The notes: a model not told the origin generated them from the sequence alone. DNA of 64,000 bases from Billgrantia bachuensis (GCF_011742165.1 NZ_JAAQTO010000059.1:1-64000), one strand, 5' to 3'; shown: positions 34,748 to 44,007, counted from the first letter of the stretch. Numbers and translations: made by a program.

Positions 34748-35860
34748 ATGACCGCCACCTCAGCCAAGGTGATCGTCGGCATGTCCGGCGGCGTCGACTC
34801 CTCCGTTTCCGCCCTGCTGCTGCTCGAGCAGGGCTATCGGGTCGAAGGCCTGTTCATGAAGAACTGGGACGAGGACGACGGCACCGAGTACTGTACCGCC
34901 AAGGCCGACCTGGCGGATGCCCAGGCCGTGTGCGAGAAACTCGGCATCAAGCTGCACAGCGCCAACTTCGCCGCCGAATACTGGGACAATGTATTCGAGC
35001 ACTTTCTGGCCGAGTACAAGGCCGGGCGGACGCCGAACCCGGACATCCTGTGCAACCGCGAGATCAAGTTCAAAGTGTTCCTCGAATACGCCGAGATGCT
35101 CGGCGCCGAGAAGATCGCCACCGGCCACTACGTACGCGGCGGTGATCGCGGCGGGCGGCCGCGGCTGCTCAAGGGACTCGATGCCAACAAGGATCAGAGC
35201 TACTTTCTGCATGCCGTGCCGGAGGCCGCCATCGCCCGTACGCTCTTCCCCGTCGGCGAGCTGGAGAAACCCGAGGTGCGCGCCATCGCCGAGCGCCATG
35301 GCCTGGTCACCGCGCGCAAGAAGGATTCCACCGGCATCTGCTTCATCGGCGAGCGACGCTTCCGCGACTTCCTGCAGCAATACCTGCCGGCCCAGCCGGG
35401 CGTGATCGAGACACCCGAGGGCGAAATCATCGGTGAGCACATGGGCCTGATGTACTACACCCTGGGCCAGCGCCAGGGACTCGGCATCGGCGGCCTGGCC
35501 AATCACCCCGAGGAGCCGTGGTACGTGGCAGGCAAGAATCTCGAACGCAACGTACTGATCGCCGTGCAGGGCAAGCACCACCCGCTGCTGTATACCGACT
35601 CACTGGCCACCGAGGCGATGGACTGGGTGGCAGGGGAACCGCCCGCAGCCGAGGGTCGCTACACCGCCAAGACCCGCTATCGCCAGAGCGACGTGCCCTG
35701 CCACATGCACACGCTGCCCGACGGCGGCGTCGAGGTACGCTTCGATGATCCCCAGCGCGCCGTCACCCCAGGCCAGTCGCTGGTGCTCTACGACGGCGAC
35801 ATCTGCCTCGGCGGCGGCGTGATCCGCAGCACCTGGAATGCCACGGAGAGCGGCGCATGA
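34748..35860 (+). CDS. mnmA: tRNA-specific 2-thiouridylase
   Basis: Adds sulfur to C2 of U34 in the anticodon of tRNA Lys, Glu and Gln, with sulfur from the TusE relay. 370 residues. N-terminal PP-loop IVGMSGGVDSS near residue 8, catalytic cysteines in PDILCNREIKF near 103 and in DSTGICFIGERRF near 200, and the C-terminal beta-barrel domains. The start at 34748 is the family start; an upstream TTG in frame is not supported. The stop overlaps the start of hflD (ATGA), the normal gammaproteobacterial pair, with purB next. Confidence 0.97.
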   Translation: MTATSAKVIVGMSGGVDSSVSALLLLEQGYRVEGLFMKNWDEDDGTEYCTAKADLADAQAVCEKLGIKLHSANFAAEYWDNVFEHFLAEYKAGRTPNPDILCNREIKFKVFLEYAEMLGAEKIATGHYVRGGDRGGRPRLLKGLDANKDQSYFLHAVPEAAIARTLFPVGELEKPEVRAIAERHGLVTARKKDSTGICFIGERRFRDFLQQYLPAQPGVIETPEGEIIGEHMGLMYYTLGQRQGLGIGGLANHPEEPWYVAGKNLERNVLIAVQGKHHPLLYTDSLATEAMDWVAGEPPAAEGRYTAKTRYRQSDVPCHMHTLPDGGVEVRFDDPQRAVTPGQSLVLYDGDICLGGGVIRSTWNATESGA

Positions 35861-36495
35861 ACACCACTCCCATTCACCGCGCCCCCGACTCCGCCACGGC
35901 GCGCCAGACGCTGGCGCTCGCCGGCGTGTTCCAGGCCGCCAGCCTGGTTGACGAGCTGGCCCGCACCGGACAGGTCGACAACCGTCCCTGGGAGACGCTG
36001 ATCCGTGCCACCCTGGACACCAATCCGGAAAGCTTCGAGGCGATCTACGGTGGCCACCCCAACAACCTGCGCCGTGGCCTCGAGGTGCTCGAAGCGGTGG
36101 TGGGACGCAAGCAGGCCAACCCGGCGGTACTGCGCTACGGTTTCTCGCTGCTGCTGCTGATGAACAAGCTACGCAGCGACAACGACATGATGGCCGCCCT
36201 CGGTCAGCAACTGAACCGCATCCAGGGCCAGGCCGAGCATTTCGGCGCCACCCATGAGAACGTCATCGCCAGCCTCGGCGAGGCCTACCAGGAAACACTT
36301 TCGACTCTCAAGACACGCATCGTGGTGCAGGGCGATCCTTCGCTGCTGCAGAGCCGCATGATGCCCGAGCGGGTGCGCGCCATTCTGCTCGGCGGCATTC
36401 GCTTCGCCCTGCTCTGGCACCAGCAAGGCGGCCGCCGCTGGAAGCTGGTATTCCAGCGCGGCGCCCTGAAGCACGCCCTGGACCAACTAGGCTGA
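35857..36495 (+). CDS. hflD: High-frequency-lysogenization protein HflD homologue
   Basis: 212-residue helical protein of the HflD family, a peripheral membrane protein best known for binding lambda CII; its cellular role is unclear. It fits by length, by the opening QTLALAGVFQAASLVDELA, and by its invariable place between mnmA and purB. The start overlaps the mnmA stop by four bases. Confidence 0.93.
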   Translation: MNTTPIHRAPDSATARQTLALAGVFQAASLVDELARTGQVDNRPWETLIRATLDTNPESFEAIYGGHPNNLRRGLEVLEAVVGRKQANPAVLRYGFSLLLLMNKLRSDNDMMAALGQQLNRIQGQAEHFGATHENVIASLGEAYQETLSTLKTRIVVQGDPSLLQSRMMPERVRAILLGGIRFALLWHQQGGRRWKLVFQRGALKHALDQLG

Positions 36496-36527
36496 ACCCT
36501 TTCCCTACACGTACCGGACAAACGCCC

Positions 36528-37907
36528 ATGCAAGCCGCTTCCCTGCCCCTTACCGCTCTAACCGCCCTCTCTCCCGTCGATGGTCGCTACGCCGGCAAGG
36601 CCGCGGCCCTGCGCGAGCACTTCAGCGAGTTCGGCCTGATCCGCGCCCGGGTGATCGTAGAGATCCGCTGGCTGCAGCGTCTTGCCGAGCAGGGCGGTAT
36701 CGTCGAGGTACCGCCGCTCTCCGCCGAAGCCACTGCCTTTCTGGAGACACTGATCCGCGACTTCTCGCTGGCCGACGCCGAGCGCATCAAGGAGATCGAG
36801 CGCACCACCAACCACGACGTCAAGGCGGTTGAGTACTTCCTCAAGGAGAAGATCGCCGACCAGCCGGAGCTGCATGCGGTTACCGAGTTCGTGCACTTCG
36901 CTTGCACCAGCGAAGACATCAACAACCTCTCCTACGGCGTCATGTTGTCCGACGGTCTCAAAACTTTGCTGCCGGTGATGCATCGGATCGCCGACGAAGT
37001 CGCCAAGCTGGCTCAGGAGCATGCCGCCCTGCCGATGCTGTCGCGCACCCACGGCCAGACGGCAAGCCCCACCACCCTGGGCAAAGAGATGGCCAACGTC
37101 GCCTACCGCCTGCGTCGCCAGCTCGCGCAGATCGAGAGCGTCGAGATACTCGGCAAGATCAACGGTGCGGTGGGCAACTACAACGCTCATCTGGCCACCT
37201 ACCCCGAGGTCGACTGGGAGGCCAACGCACGAACCTTCGTCGAGGGCCTGGGGCTGACCTTCAACCCCTACACCACCCAGATCGAGCCTCACGACTACAT
37301 CGCCGAGCTGTTCGATGCCGTGTGCCGTTTCAACACCGTGCTGATCGACTTCGACCGCGACGTGTGGGGTTACATCTCGCTGGGCTACTTCAAGCAGAAG
37401 ACCGTCGAGGGCGAGATCGGCTCCTCGACCATGCCGCACAAGGTCAACCCCATCGACTTCGAGAACTCCGAAGGCAACCTGGGCCTGGCCAATGCCGTGC
37501 TCGGCCACCTGGCGCAGAAACTGCCGATCTCGCGCTGGCAGCGCGACCTCACCGACTCCACGGTACTGCGTAATCTCGGCGTGGGCCTGGCCTACGGCCT
37601 GATCGCCTACGAAGCCGCACTCAAGGGCATCGGCAAGCTCGAGGCCAACCCGGCGCGCCTGGCCGAGGATCTCGACAACAGCTGGGAGGTACTCGCCGAA
37701 CCGATCCAGACGGTGATGCGCCGCTACGGTATCGAGAAACCCTACGAGAAGCTCAAGGAGCTGACCCGCGGCAAGCGCATCGACCAGGCCGGCTTTGCTG
37801 CCTTCATCGATACGCTGGAACTGCCGGCCGAGGTGAAGAGCGAGCTCAAGGCGCTGACGCCGGCGACCTACATCGGCAACGCCGAGACCCAGGCTCGCCG
37901 ACTCTGA
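36528..37907 (+). CDS. purB: Adenylosuccinate lyase
   Basis: Cytosolic lyase acting twice in purine synthesis (SAICAR to AICAR, and adenylosuccinate to AMP). 459 residues. The superfamily signature GSSTMPHKVNP is near residue 300 and the catalytic serine lies in it. Other motifs are the TNHDVKAVEY segment near 88, FTSEDINN-type region read here as ACTSEDINNLSYG near 125, and RTHGQTASPTTLG near 168 with the catalytic His. It follows hflD by 32 bases. Confidence 0.97.
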   Translation: MQAASLPLTALTALSPVDGRYAGKAAALREHFSEFGLIRARVIVEIRWLQRLAEQGGIVEVPPLSAEATAFLETLIRDFSLADAERIKEIERTTNHDVKAVEYFLKEKIADQPELHAVTEFVHFACTSEDINNLSYGVMLSDGLKTLLPVMHRIADEVAKLAQEHAALPMLSRTHGQTASPTTLGKEMANVAYRLRRQLAQIESVEILGKINGAVGNYNAHLATYPEVDWEANARTFVEGLGLTFNPYTTQIEPHDYIAELFDAVCRFNTVLIDFDRDVWGYISLGYFKQKTVEGEIGSSTMPHKVNPIDFENSEGNLGLANAVLGHLAQKLPISRWQRDLTDSTVLRNLGVGLAYGLIAYEAALKGIGKLEANPARLAEDLDNSWEVLAEPIQTVMRRYGIEKPYEKLKELTRGKRIDQAGFAAFIDTLELPAEVKSELKALTPATYIGNAETQARRL

Positions 37908-37930
37908 TCCCGACGCCTCAGGAGCGCAGC

Positions 37931-38494
37931 ATGGTAAAGCTGACCAAGATCTACACCCGTACCGGTGACAAGGGCGATACCGGCCTGGGCGACGGCAGCC
38001 GGGTGGCCAAGCACGACCTGCGCGTGGAAGCTTTCGGTACGGTGGACGAGACCAACGCCGTCATCGGCATGGCCCAACTGCATGCCGAGGGCGAGCTGCA
38101 CGACGTTCTGGCCCGCGTTCAGAACGACCTGTTCGACGTCGGTGCCGATCTGTGCACACCCGAGCAGGAGGCCCCGAAGTACCCACCGCTGCGGGTCACG
38201 GCGGCTCAGGTCGAGACTCTCGAAAGCAGGATCGATGCTTACAACGCCGAACTCGCCACCCTGCGCTCGTTCATTCTCCCCGGGGGCACGCCGCTGGCCG
38301 CCCACCTGCACCTGGCGCGCACCGTCACCCGCCGGGCCGAGCGCCTGGTCACGGCACTGATGATCGAGCAGTCAGTGAACCCCGAGGTGCTACGCTACCT
38401 CAACCGGCTCTCCGATCTGCTGTTCGTGCTTGCCCGCCGAGCCAATGGCAACGGCGATAACGACGTGCTATGGGTACCCGGCGCCAATCGATGA
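37931..38494 (+). CDS. ATP:cob(I)alamin adenosyltransferase, PduO type
   Basis: Transfers adenosine from ATP to cob(I)alamin to make coenzyme B12. 187 residues of the trimeric PduO/MMAB family: N-terminal IYTRTGDKGDTGLGDGSRV nucleotide loop, FGTVDETNA near residue 35, and the C-terminal helical pair with RRAERLV and LNRLSDLLFVLARRAN. AGGAGCG precedes the ATG. It lies 23 bases after purB and is followed at 20 bases by roxA; no other cobalamin gene is in the window. Confidence 0.94.
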   Translation: MVKLTKIYTRTGDKGDTGLGDGSRVAKHDLRVEAFGTVDETNAVIGMAQLHAEGELHDVLARVQNDLFDVGADLCTPEQEAPKYPPLRVTAAQVETLESRIDAYNAELATLRSFILPGGTPLAAHLHLARTVTRRAERLVTALMIEQSVNPEVLRYLNRLSDLLFVLARRANGNGDNDVLWVPGANR

Positions 38495-38514
38495 GCTTTC
38501 TCCAGGAGAACACC

Positions 38515-39687
38515 ATGGCGAGCGACACGCCCCTGCCCCTGCTCGGCGGCCTCACGCCTGCCGAGTTCCTGCGCGACTACTGGCAGCGCCAGCCGTTGCT
38601 GATCCGCGGGGCTCTGGCCGACTTCGAGAGCCCACTCGATCCCGACGAGCTCGCCGGGCTCGCCTGCGAGGAGGGCGTCGAGGCACGCCTGGTGGAAGAG
38701 CAGGGCCCCGACGGCCCTTGGCAGGTCAGCCATGGCCCCTTCGACGAGGCCGTGTTCGGCGAGCTGTCGGAGCGCGACTGGACCCTGCTGGTACAGGCCG
38801 TGGACCACTACGTGCCGGAGGTGGCCGAGCTGCTCGACCGCTTCGACTTCCTGCCCCGCTGGCGGCTCGACGACGTCATGATCAGCTACGCCCCGCCGGG
38901 TGGCAGCGTCGGGCCGCATGTCGACCAGTACGACGTCTTCCTGCTGCAGGGCAGCGGTCGGCGGCGCTGGCAGCTCGGCGGCAAGGTGGCCGACGACGCC
39001 TCCATCATCCCCGGCATCGACCTGCGCATCCTCGAGCGCTTCGAAGTCGAACCGGGCGACGACTGGGTGCTGGAGCCGGGCGACATGCTCTATTTGCCGC
39101 CCGGCTGGGCACACCACGGCGTCAGCCAATCCGATGACTGCATGACCTACTCGGTGGGCTTCCGCGCGCCTTCGGCGGACGAGGCGATCACCTCGTATGC
39201 CGACTATCTCGGCGAGCAGCTTCCCTCCTCGCTGCGCTATGGCGACGCCGGCATGGTGCCTCCTGCCGACCCGACGGAGCTCGACGACGCCGCAATCGAA
39301 CGCGTGCGTCGGCTGATCCTCGACACGCTCGACGACCCGGCCCAGCTCGCCCAGTGGTTCGGTCGCGTTATGACCCAGCCCAAGTACGTCGACCAACTGG
39401 TGCCCAGCGAAACCCCTACCGACGTCGATCAGCTTGTCGCTCTACTACAGGAGGGTGAGGAGCTGCTGCGTAGCCCCGGATCTCGCTTCGCCTGGCACGC
39501 CCTGAACGGGAGCCGCGCCACTCTGTACGTCGATGGCGATGGCATCGATTGCGTGCTGCCCCTGGCCCGCGCCGTCGCCGCCGATGCACCGCTGGACGCC
39601 GAGCTCCTCGAATTCCCCGGCGCCGCCGAGCTGATGGCCACCCTGCTCGATGCCGGCAGCCTCGCCTGGCCCGACGAGGAGGAGTAA
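38515..39687 (+). CDS. roxA: Ribosomal protein L16 arginine hydroxylase (JmjC-type)
   Basis: Fe(II)/2-oxoglutarate oxygenase (YcfD/RoxA) that hydroxylates an arginine in ribosomal protein L16. 390 residues. The iron triad is visible as HVD in GSVGPHVDQYDVF near residue 140 and the distal His in PPGWAHHGVS near 200; the N-terminal WQRQPLLIRGAL and the mid-segment WQVSHGPFDE follow the family closely. I chose ATG 38515 because AGGAG lies six bases upstream and the protein then starts like relatives; an earlier ATG at 38491 overlaps the preceding stop. Confidence 0.94.
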   Translation: MASDTPLPLLGGLTPAEFLRDYWQRQPLLIRGALADFESPLDPDELAGLACEEGVEARLVEEQGPDGPWQVSHGPFDEAVFGELSERDWTLLVQAVDHYVPEVAELLDRFDFLPRWRLDDVMISYAPPGGSVGPHVDQYDVFLLQGSGRRRWQLGGKVADDASIIPGIDLRILERFEVEPGDDWVLEPGDMLYLPPGWAHHGVSQSDDCMTYSVGFRAPSADEAITSYADYLGEQLPSSLRYGDAGMVPPADPTELDDAAIERVRRLILDTLDDPAQLAQWFGRVMTQPKYVDQLVPSETPTDVDQLVALLQEGEELLRSPGSRFAWHALNGSRATLYVDGDGIDCVLPLARAVAADAPLDAELLEFPGAAELMATLLDAGSLAWPDEEE

Positions 39688-39690
39688 CCC

Positions 39691-40125
39691 ATGACCGGCC
39701 CCATCGAGATACGCGAAGGCAGTTGGGCCGAACTCGGCGAAATCGCCAGCGAGATACGTCGCGTGGTATTCATCGAGGAACAGCAAGTGCCCCTGGAAGA
39801 GGAGTGGGACGGCCGCGACGATGCATGCCGCCACTTCCTCGCCAGGCGCGGCGACACGGCTCTCGGTACCGCCCGACTGCTGCCCGATGGCCATATCGGC
39901 CGCGTGGCCGTGCTGCGCGAAGCGCGTGGCCTGGGTATAGGTGCGGCGCTGGTGCGCGCCGCCATCGACTCGGCGCGCCAGCGAGGCCATCTCCAGGTCG
40001 AACTCGCGGCCCAGACCCAGGCCCTCGCCTTCTATGAGAACCTCGGCTTCAGCGCCTTTGGCGAAACCTTCATGGATGCCGGCATTCCGCATCGCAACAT
40101 GCGCCTCTCGCTGAAGAGCCCTTAA
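39691..40125 (+). CDS. GNAT-family N-acetyltransferase
   Basis: 144-residue acetyl-CoA-dependent acetyltransferase. Acetyl-CoA-binding loop RGLGIGAALVRAA near residue 85, preceded by the core strand GRVAVLREA, and the C-terminal YENLGFSAFGETFMDAGIPH segment typical of the ElaA/YjcF-like branch. It begins three bases after the roxA stop, with GAGGAGTAACCC as ribosome binding site, so it is part of the purB-roxA operon. Substrate unknown. Confidence 0.88.
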   Translation: MTGPIEIREGSWAELGEIASEIRRVVFIEEQQVPLEEEWDGRDDACRHFLARRGDTALGTARLLPDGHIGRVAVLREARGLGIGAALVRAAIDSARQRGHLQVELAAQTQALAFYENLGFSAFGETFMDAGIPHRNMRLSLKSP

Positions 40126-40515
40126 CGTCCTCCCACCCCTCCCCGACGAAATTCGACTACAGGAATGGATACCTCCCAGTGTCTCCTGTAGTCGAACTAC
40201 AACCCTTCTTGCCCCCAAGTGATGATTGTGAAGTTCCGTCATCATGCGGCATAGTGATTCCAAGACGACGTTAAAACGACCGTTCGATAATACCCAGAAA
40301 AGTCTGGCACAACGGAAGCGTTTCAGCGTCGACTGGATTCGACCAATGCCGTAGAGACAAGCAAATCGTTCTGGTTGAACCTGACACTACTTCGCACTTG
40401 CAGCATAGCTCCGGTTCATTCGGCTGAATGCAACGAGCAAGCTTCGACAAGGTAACGAACGCCGCCGCTGGCGATCGATGCCGACGACCCAACCTCTGAT
40501 CGGAAGGATGGCACC
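40126..40515. other. 390-base gap between the GNAT gene and aceA, with inverted repeats
   Basis: No coding region is supported here. The first 80 bases hold two overlapping inverted repeats (described separately). Further on, TGATGA and TCATCA form short arms near 40223-40243. A GATAAT at about 40286 could be a -10 element of aceA, but no good -35 was found at the right distance. The final bases contain GGAAGGATGG, the probable ribosome binding site of aceA. Confidence 0.6.
40152..40201. repeat. Nested inverted repeats upstream of aceA
   Basis: TTCGACTACAGGA (40152-40164) is exactly complementary to TCCTGTAGTCGAA (40184-40196), a 13-bp stem with a 19-base loop. The right arm also takes part in TGTAGT-CGA-ACTACA (40187-40201), a perfect 6-3-6 palindrome. 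The two structures share bases 40187-40196 and would compete in RNA. It may end the purB-roxA-GNAT transcript or act as an operator for aceA. There is only a modest T-rich stretch (CCCTTCTTG) after it. Confidence 0.6.
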
Positions 40516-42111
40516 ATGTCATACAAAGACGACATCAAGGCACTGGCTCAACTGCGTGAAGCCCAGCAAGGCAAGTGGGCCAGCATCAGCCCCGAGAATG
40601 CCGCCCGCATGCGCGCCCAGAACCGCTTCAGGACCGGCCTGGACATCGCTCGCTACACCGCCAAGATCATGCGCGAAGACATGGCCGCCTATGATGCCGA
40701 CAGCTCCCAATACACCCAGTCGCTGGGGTGCTGGCACGGCTTCATCGGTCAGCAGAAGCTGATTTCGATCAAGAAGCACTTCGGCACCACCAAGCGCCGC
40801 TACCTGTATCTTTCCGGCTGGATGGTCGCCGCGCTGCGCTCCGAGTTCGGCCCGCTGCCCGATCAGTCAATGCACGAGAAGACTTCCGTATCGGGCCTGA
40901 TCGGGGAGCTCTACACCTTCCTGCGTCAAGCCGACGCCTGGGAGCTCAACCACCTGTTCCGCGACTTGGAAGCCGCCCAGAAGGCCGGCGACAAGACCAA
41001 GGCCGACGAGCTGATCGCCAAGATCGATAACCACGAGACCCACGTGGTGCCGATCATCGCCGATATCGACGCCGGGTTCGGTAACGCCGAGGCCACCTAC
41101 CTGCTGGCCAAGCAGATGATCGAAGCCGGTGCCTGCTGCATCCAGCTCGAGAATCAGGTCTCCGACGAGAAGCAGTGCGGTCACCAGGACGGCAAGGTCA
41201 CCGTGCCGCATGAGGACTTCCTGGCCAAGATCAACGCCGTGCGCTATGCCTTCCTCGAACTGGGTGTGGACGACGGCGTAATCGTCGCACGCACCGACTC
41301 CCTGGGTGCCGGCCTGACTCAGAAGATCGCCGTAACCAAGGAGCCGGGCGACCTGGGCGACCAGTACAACAGCTTCCTGGACGGCGAAGAGATCACCTCG
41401 GCTTCCGACATCGACAACGGCGACGTGGTCATCAAGCAGAACGGCAAGCTGGTCAAGGTCAAGCGCCTGGCTTCCGGCCTCTACCAGTTCAAGCCGGGCA
41501 CCGGTGAGGATCGTGTGGTGCTGGACTGCATCACCAGCCTGCAGAACGGTGCCGACCTGCTGTGGATCGAGACCGAGAAGCCCCACGTCGGCCAGATCGC
41601 CAGCATGGTCAACCGCATCCGTGAAGTGGTGCCGGACGCCAAGTTGGTCTACAACAACTCGCCCTCCTTCAACTGGACCCTGAACTTCCGCCAGCAGGTG
41701 TTCGACGCCTGGGAAAAGGAAGGCAAGGACGTCTCCGCCTACGACCGTGCCGGTCTGATGAGCGCCGAGTACGACGACACCGAACTCGGCAAGCTGGCCG
41801 ACGAGTGGACACGCAACTTCCAGCGCGACGCCGCGCGCGAAGCGGGCATCTTCCATCACCTGATCACGCTGCCGACCTACCATACCGCCGCCCTGTCCAC
41901 CGACAACCTGGCCAAGGGTTACTTCGGCGACGAAGGCATGCTGGCCTACGTGGCGGGCGTGCAGCGCCGCGAGATTCGCGAAGGCATCGCAACCGTCAAG
42001 CACCAGGACATGGCCGGCTCCAACATCGGCGACGACCACAAGGAGTTCTTCCACGGCGAAGCGGCACTGAAAGCCGGCGGCAAGGACAACACCATGAATC
42101 AGTTCGGCTGA
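40516..42111 (+). CDS. aceA: Isocitrate lyase
   Basis: Glyoxylate-shunt enzyme splitting isocitrate into succinate and glyoxylate. 531 residues, the longer isocitrate lyase subgroup found in pseudomonads. The active-site loop reads EKQCGHQDGK near residue 216, with the Mg-binding PIIADIDAGFGNAEATYLL before it and VARTDSLGAGLT after it; the SPSFNW and TLPTYHT segments also match. Single gene with its own upstream regulatory space and a strong terminator. It competes with Icd for isocitrate during growth on acetate or fatty acids. Confidence 0.97.
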   Translation: MSYKDDIKALAQLREAQQGKWASISPENAARMRAQNRFRTGLDIARYTAKIMREDMAAYDADSSQYTQSLGCWHGFIGQQKLISIKKHFGTTKRRYLYLSGWMVAALRSEFGPLPDQSMHEKTSVSGLIGELYTFLRQADAWELNHLFRDLEAAQKAGDKTKADELIAKIDNHETHVVPIIADIDAGFGNAEATYLLAKQMIEAGACCIQLENQVSDEKQCGHQDGKVTVPHEDFLAKINAVRYAFLELGVDDGVIVARTDSLGAGLTQKIAVTKEPGDLGDQYNSFLDGEEITSASDIDNGDVVIKQNGKLVKVKRLASGLYQFKPGTGEDRVVLDCITSLQNGADLLWIETEKPHVGQIASMVNRIREVVPDAKLVYNNSPSFNWTLNFRQQVFDAWEKEGKDVSAYDRAGLMSAEYDDTELGKLADEWTRNFQRDAAREAGIFHHLITLPTYHTAALSTDNLAKGYFGDEGMLAYVAGVQRREIREGIATVKHQDMAGSNIGDDHKEFFHGEAALKAGGKDNTMNQFG

Positions 42112-42145
42112 GCATGGCGACACGGTAAGAACGACTGGAACCCCT

Positions 42146-42170
42146 GGGAGGCCTCGTGCCTCCCTTTTTT
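42146..42170 (+). terminator. Intrinsic terminator of aceA
   Basis: GGGAGGC / GCCTCCC stem (7 bp) with CTCGT loop followed directly by TTTTTT. Classic Rho-independent form, 35 bases after the aceA stop. Confidence 0.93.
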
Positions 42171-42381
42171 CGTTGGCGACAGCCAGCGCTGATGACAGCT
42201 CCCATCCTGATCAAGTACTTTCACATTCTTTACCCGCTTTGCGCCGCTGTTGAGCGGCACCGGCACAGCGACGCGCTGGTCAAATGCAGCATGAGTGGTT
42301 AAGCTGATTAGCAAACAGTGTTTCCCTAAACTTGGCAACGATGATCCTCAGCCCCGCATCGGCTTGCCACAGGAGGTGTAT

Positions 42382-42849
42382 ATGAAGCGTCTTCTCCCCG
42401 TACTAGCCATCGGCATGCTGGCCCTGGCCGGCTGCGCCAACACCTCGACCATGGGTGGCGACGTCTACCGCGGCAACCAGGCCCAGACCGCCCAGACCGT
42501 GACCTTCGGCACCATTACCGCACTGCGTCAGGTGCAGATCCAGGCCGACAGCCGCATGGGCGGTATCATCGGTACCGGTGGCGGCGCCGTGATCGGCGGA
42601 CTGTTGGGCAACCAAATAGGTGGTGGCTCCGGCCGGCAGTTGGCAACGGCCGCTGGTGTCATCGGCGGCGCCGTGGCGGGTAGTGCCGCCGAGGACTCGG
42701 CCAATCGCGTGCGCGCCTGGGAGATGGAGATCCGCCGTGACGACGGCCAGAACGTAGTCATCGTGCAGAAGGCCGATCGTCCCTACCAGGTCGGCCAGCG
42801 CGTGCGCATGATCGGCAGCGGCGCCAACGTCAGCGTGGCACCTTACTGA
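42382..42849 (+). CDS. slyB: SlyB-family outer-membrane lipoprotein
   Basis: 155-residue lipoprotein. Signal sequence MKRLLPVLAIGMLALAGC with lipobox LAGC, then SGDVY-like GGDVYRGNQAQTAQ, the glycine-zipper stretch GGAVIGGLLGNQIGGGSG and the C-terminal part with EIRRDDGQNVVIVQKAD, closely matching SlyB/PcpB. SlyB proteins are PhoPQ-linked in enterics and help guard outer-membrane integrity. The start at 42382 has AGGAGG upstream. Single gene, ended by a long hairpin. Confidence 0.93.
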   Translation: MKRLLPVLAIGMLALAGCANTSTMGGDVYRGNQAQTAQTVTFGTITALRQVQIQADSRMGGIIGTGGGAVIGGLLGNQIGGGSGRQLATAAGVIGGAVAGSAAEDSANRVRAWEMEIRRDDGQNVVIVQKADRPYQVGQRVRMIGSGANVSVAPY

Positions 42850-42895
42850 GCCAACTTGTTTCGTTGGCCGCAGCAGTCATCGAAGTGCAACATAA

Positions 42896-42927
42896 CAAGG
42901 GCCCGTGGCGCATGCCACGGGCCCTTG
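42896..42927. terminator. Long hairpin between slyB and a small membrane-protein gene
   Basis: Perfect 14-bp stem CAAGGGCCCGTGGC / GCCACGGGCCCTTG with a GCAT loop. It lies between two convergent genes and probably ends both transcripts, although no clear T-run follows on either strand. Confidence 0.7.
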
Positions 42928-42966
42928 ACGTATTGAATGCCGCCTGTTCAGGCGACGCGCACCGCA

Positions 42967-43251
42967 TCAGTGGAAGTGAGCTCGATCCATCGCCCAGCCA
43001 GCCACTTTCTTGACGATCAGCACCAGGACGGCGATGACGATCGCAGTCAGCAGCATGTCGATGGGACGCACCAGCGTCGTGGCGCCCAGGATAGCCAGCG
43101 CGACGCTCCAGACCCAGCGGTTGTCGTCGTCGCTCTTGATGGCGCGAGGCACCACCTTGTTCAGACCGGCACTGACGGAGGACTCCCACATCCTGAGGCT
43201 GAAAAACAGGATGAGGGCGAAGGCAATCAGCCAGATCACGGTTACGGTCAT
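42967..43251 (-). CDS. Small two-helix membrane protein, function unknown
   Basis: 94-residue protein with two hydrophobic segments, TVIWLIAFALILFFSLRMW (about 3-21) and VWSVALAILGATTLVRPI through LLTAIVIAVLVLIVKKVAG, separated by a polar loop NKVVPRAIKSDDDNRW. The start at 43251 is chosen since GGAG lies nine bases upstream and the hydrophobic segment begins at once; the upstream extension in frame is Pro-rich and unlikely. I do not recognise the family. Confidence 0.7.
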   Translation of the reverse strand: MTVTVIWLIAFALILFFSLRMWESSVSAGLNKVVPRAIKSDDDNRWVWSVALAILGATTLVRPIDMLLTAIVIAVLVLIVKKVAGWAMDRAHFH

Positions 43252-43461
43252 GGGCTTGCTCCAGGCAAGAAGTTGGCTCGGATTGGACAATAATGGGATC
43301 ACGCTAGGGTAGCCGCGGGGCACTGGGCGTGCAACCACGCCAAAAGGCGTGAATGACGCTCAGGACCAGCCTCGATAAGCTGAAAAAACCGCATCCCCCC
43401 TGACAGCCCTGGTATCGCGCGTTACCATGGTGTCTACATGCACTCACCGAAAGGTTCATCA

Positions 43462-43944
43462 ATGCAGATTGCGCAAAATTCCGTTGTCGCGTTCCACTAC
43501 ACCCTGACCAATGATGCAGGTGAGGTGCTGGACAGCTCGGAAGGCCGCCAGCCGCTGACCTATCTCCACGGCGCCGGTAACATCATTCCCGGGTTGGAGA
43601 AACAGCTCGAAGGCCGCGAAGCCGGCGAGAAGCTCAATGTGTCCGTCTCTCCGGAAGAGGGCTACGGCGAGGTGCAGCCTCAACTCGTACAGGAAGTACC
43701 GCGCGACGCCTTTCAGGGCGTCGAGGCCGTCGAGCCGGGCATGCAGTTCCAGGCCCAGACCCAGGGCGGCCCGCTGATGGTCACCGTTACCCAGGTGGAA
43801 GGCGACACCGTGACCGTCGACGGTAACCACCCGCTGGCCGGCCAGAAGCTCAACTTCGATGTCGAAATCGCCGAAGTGCGCGAAGCCAGCCAGGAAGAGA
43901 TCGAGCACGGCCACGTACATGGCGAAGGCGGCGTCGAGCACTGA
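43462..43944 (+). CDS. FKBP-type peptidyl-prolyl isomerase, SlyD-like
   Basis: 160-residue protein with FKBP fold and inserted IF chaperone domain: opening VVAFHYTLTNDAGEVLDSSE, FKBP core segment YLHGAGNIIPGLEKQLEG near residue 37, and the insert-in-flap region PEEGYGEVQPQLVQEVPRDAF. It ends in a short His-rich tail (EHGHVHGEGGVEH), far less than the metal-binding tail of E. coli SlyD, so nickel binding is doubtful. Start 43462 has GAAAGG upstream. Confidence 0.92.
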   Translation: MQIAQNSVVAFHYTLTNDAGEVLDSSEGRQPLTYLHGAGNIIPGLEKQLEGREAGEKLNVSVSPEEGYGEVQPQLVQEVPRDAFQGVEAVEPGMQFQAQTQGGPLMVTVTQVEGDTVTVDGNHPLAGQKLNFDVEIAEVREASQEEIEHGHVHGEGGVEH

Positions 43945-43974
43945 TCGAGCACTTCACGTTCAGCAGGCGTACTG

Positions 43975-44003
43975 AAAAGGGCAGCTCCAGGCTGCCCTTT
44001 TTG
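43975..44003. terminator. Bidirectional terminator between the FKBP gene and the phosphatidyltransferase
   Basis: AAAAGGGCAGC / GCTGCCCTTTT, 11-bp perfect stem with TCCAG loop, T-run TTTTT on the plus strand and a matching run on the minus strand. It sits between convergent genes, 30 bases after the FKBP stop. Confidence 0.93.
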
Positions 44004-44007
44004 TGTT

